From Azolla caroliniana (taxonomy: Eukaryota > Polypodiophyta), in contig JBHGNT010000012.1 in NCBI GenBank assembly GCA_043228905.1, forward strand, positions 11,160,001 to 11,224,000: DNA of 64,000 bases, in the 5' to 3' direction. The notes under the pieces were generated by a model. The model was given only the letters and a program-made list of their open reading frames with translations. It searched no databases and was not told the origin of the DNA. How positions within the stretch are numbered: the first letter of the stretch is position 1; each line of letters opens with the position of its first letter. The position numbers and the translations under genes were made by a program. This document shows positions 63,136 to 64,000 of the stretch, one piece after another.

Positions 63136-63145
63136 TCTGATACCA
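63136..63145 (-). other. Primer-binding site of H
   Basis: TGGTATCAGA on the minus strand, two bases inside the 5' LTR; initiator tRNA-Met type, less complete than in the copia elements. Confidence 0.72.
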
Positions 63146-63147
63146 AA

Positions 63148-63739
63148 TATTATAGATCTAAGTACTAAAGTAAGCTTAAGATAAGGATAAAGTAATGATA
63201 GATAGAAAGGAGAAAGAGAAAGAAGGGTGCCGATCCACCTGACCACCCCCGAGCGAAGGGATCGAGACGGACTCGAACCTCGATCGGCGTCCCATACCAC
63301 CGCCGTGGCGTTGAGTCGTACCTGGTGCTGGCGCGCTCGCTACAAGAGTTGACCCACCACACGAGCAGAGTCTCGATGTAGTCAAAAGATGATCAAATGA
63401 GGGTAGCTAGGCCTCTTATTTATAGCGATACCCAAGGCCCCCAGGCAAGTTCACACTTGACCTAATGGGTTGTCTCAATCCCGAGGATTAAAAGTAATCC
63501 TCCCCTTCTTTACACTCTCGTTTAACCCTCACACTTATCCACGTGTATAGAATACTACGGTAAATTCTCACCACGGGATATTAAATTCCCCTTCCTCCAT
63601 TTGAGTTCGAATAGAGCATGTGTCTTTCTTGTACATTGTTCCTCATTCAGATGTGATTTTCTTCGACCAATAGCATCGATTGGAGATCGAAGGAGGGAGG
63701 ATTCTCCCTTGTGAGGACGGTCGACCTTATTGCGTAACA
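63148..63739 (-). repeat. 5' LTR of H
   Basis: 592 bp; minus strand TGTTACGC...ATAATA. Limits fixed by the CCTTC duplication and the primer site. Matches G LTR apart from the gap in G. Confidence 0.9.
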
Positions 63740-64000
63740 CCTTCATTACTTCCTCGGGATCGAAGTGATCCGTACCCCCGAAGGCATATTGATCAGCCAA
63801 CGTCATTACGTGCTGAGTATGCTCTTCAAATTCGGGATGGCCGACTGTAAGTCCGTCTCAACTCCTCTGGACAGAACCGTCAAGCTTCGTCCCGATACGG
63901 GAAAGGTATGCGACCCGACGAGGTTCCGACAAATTGTCGGAAGCCTGATATACTTGACAATCACCCAACCTGACTTCAATTATCCGGTCGGAGTGATCAG
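63740..64000 (+). pseudogene. Copia J RT, continued to the window edge
   Basis: Resumes J after H: HYFLGIEVIRTPEGILISQR, then the RT thumb and STPLDRTVKLRPDTGKV, as in copia B (18319 on). Open to the window end, cut there. Confidence 0.9.

Larger units (their letters stand above)
61458..63147 (-). other. H leader with hairpin array and tRNA-like segment
   Basis: Non-coding counterpart of 44831-46289. Palindromes GAGGTATATACCTC (62649-62662), GAGGTATTGACCTC (62711-62724), GAGGTATTAACCTC (62822-62835) and GAGGTATTGACCTC (62878-62891); a fifth near 62765 has decayed. The 61768-61965 stretch differs from G (see separate entry). Short ORFs here are not supported. Confidence 0.7.
52647..63739 (-). 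mobile_element. Ty3/gypsy element H with nested chromovirus I
   Basis: CCTTC at 52642-52646 and 63740-63744 is the target duplication in J pol. In minus orientation: 5' LTR 63739-63148, primer site 63145-63136, leader with hairpins, gag 61457-60405, protease 60404-59726, [I], RT 54064-53258, integrase C-terminal part 53258-52763, 3' LTR fragment. RNase H and most of integrase, and most of the 3' LTR, are deleted. Confidence 0.9.
51544..64000 (+). mobile_element. Ty1/copia element J (B family), truncated, with nested H
   Basis: Begins in the middle of pol, in text that matches copia B from about 17208, and runs past the window end. It is split by H at 52646/63740 with the CCTTC duplication. 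No LTR in the window; the 5' half was lost where it joins K. Confidence 0.88.

Overview
This window looks like heterochromatic, repeat-filled nuclear DNA of a land plant. I found no host gene, no rRNA, no convincing functional tRNA and no CRISPR array. Almost all of the 64 kb is LTR retrotransposon sequence. The plant call rests on the Ty1/copia elements, whose primer-binding sites match the TGGTATCAGAGC type (initiator tRNA-Met) usual in plants, and on plant-style Gag and Pol proteins. The lineage within plants cannot be fixed from the sequence. A Tf1/sushi-like chromovirus and a Ty3 family with a FLDDIPVKG-type RT make me suspect a non-seed plant, but this is weak inference.

Left block (741-43200). 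One old minus-strand Ty3/gypsy element, here called A0, is the base layer. It once read protease-RT-RNaseH-integrase followed by a third long ORF (ORF3, coiled coil) and a 3' LTR at 741-1248. Later elements broke it open, and most junctions carry clean 5-bp target-site duplications (TSDs). Copia A lies at 1375-4746 (TSD ATGTG). Copia B lies at 5169-20129 (TSD ACTTG) and itself contains gypsy C at 5999-15375 (TSD GCTTC). Gypsy derivative D lies at 21233-37241 (TSD CTTTG). D contains gypsy E at 21367-33979, which contains copia F at 24562-30090 (TSD CGTTC). A solo LTR of the E family (S) sits in the A0 pol at 40616-41541. Reading A0 ORF3 across the nests (38473 to 37242, then 21232 to 20130, then 5168 to 4752) restores one continuous protein-like reading on the minus strand.

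Right block (43200-64000). Fragments of an E-like element (L) are followed by plus-strand gypsy G (44360-48716), a 5' half of an E-family element K (48717-51548), and a truncated copia J (51544 to the window end). J is interrupted by minus-strand gypsy H (52647-63739, TSD CCTTC). H is in turn interrupted by chromovirus I (54065-59725, TSD ACTAT), the youngest and best preserved element. Positions 1-740 are a decayed relative of I.

The points most worth a second look are these. (1) The conserved ORF3 of the A0/C/D family is a coiled-coil protein in the place where env would sit; it is intact in C (817 codons) and is the main part left in D. (2) Chromovirus I has no tRNA primer site, but has a 12-nt match to the predicted 5' end of its own RNA (Tf1-like self-priming), and a GTTAAAC heptamer at its gag/pol overlap. 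(3) tRNA-like A-box/B-box segments are embedded in LTRs or leaders of several unrelated families. (4) An inverted primer-site-like motif abuts the 3' LTR in all three ORF3-family copies.
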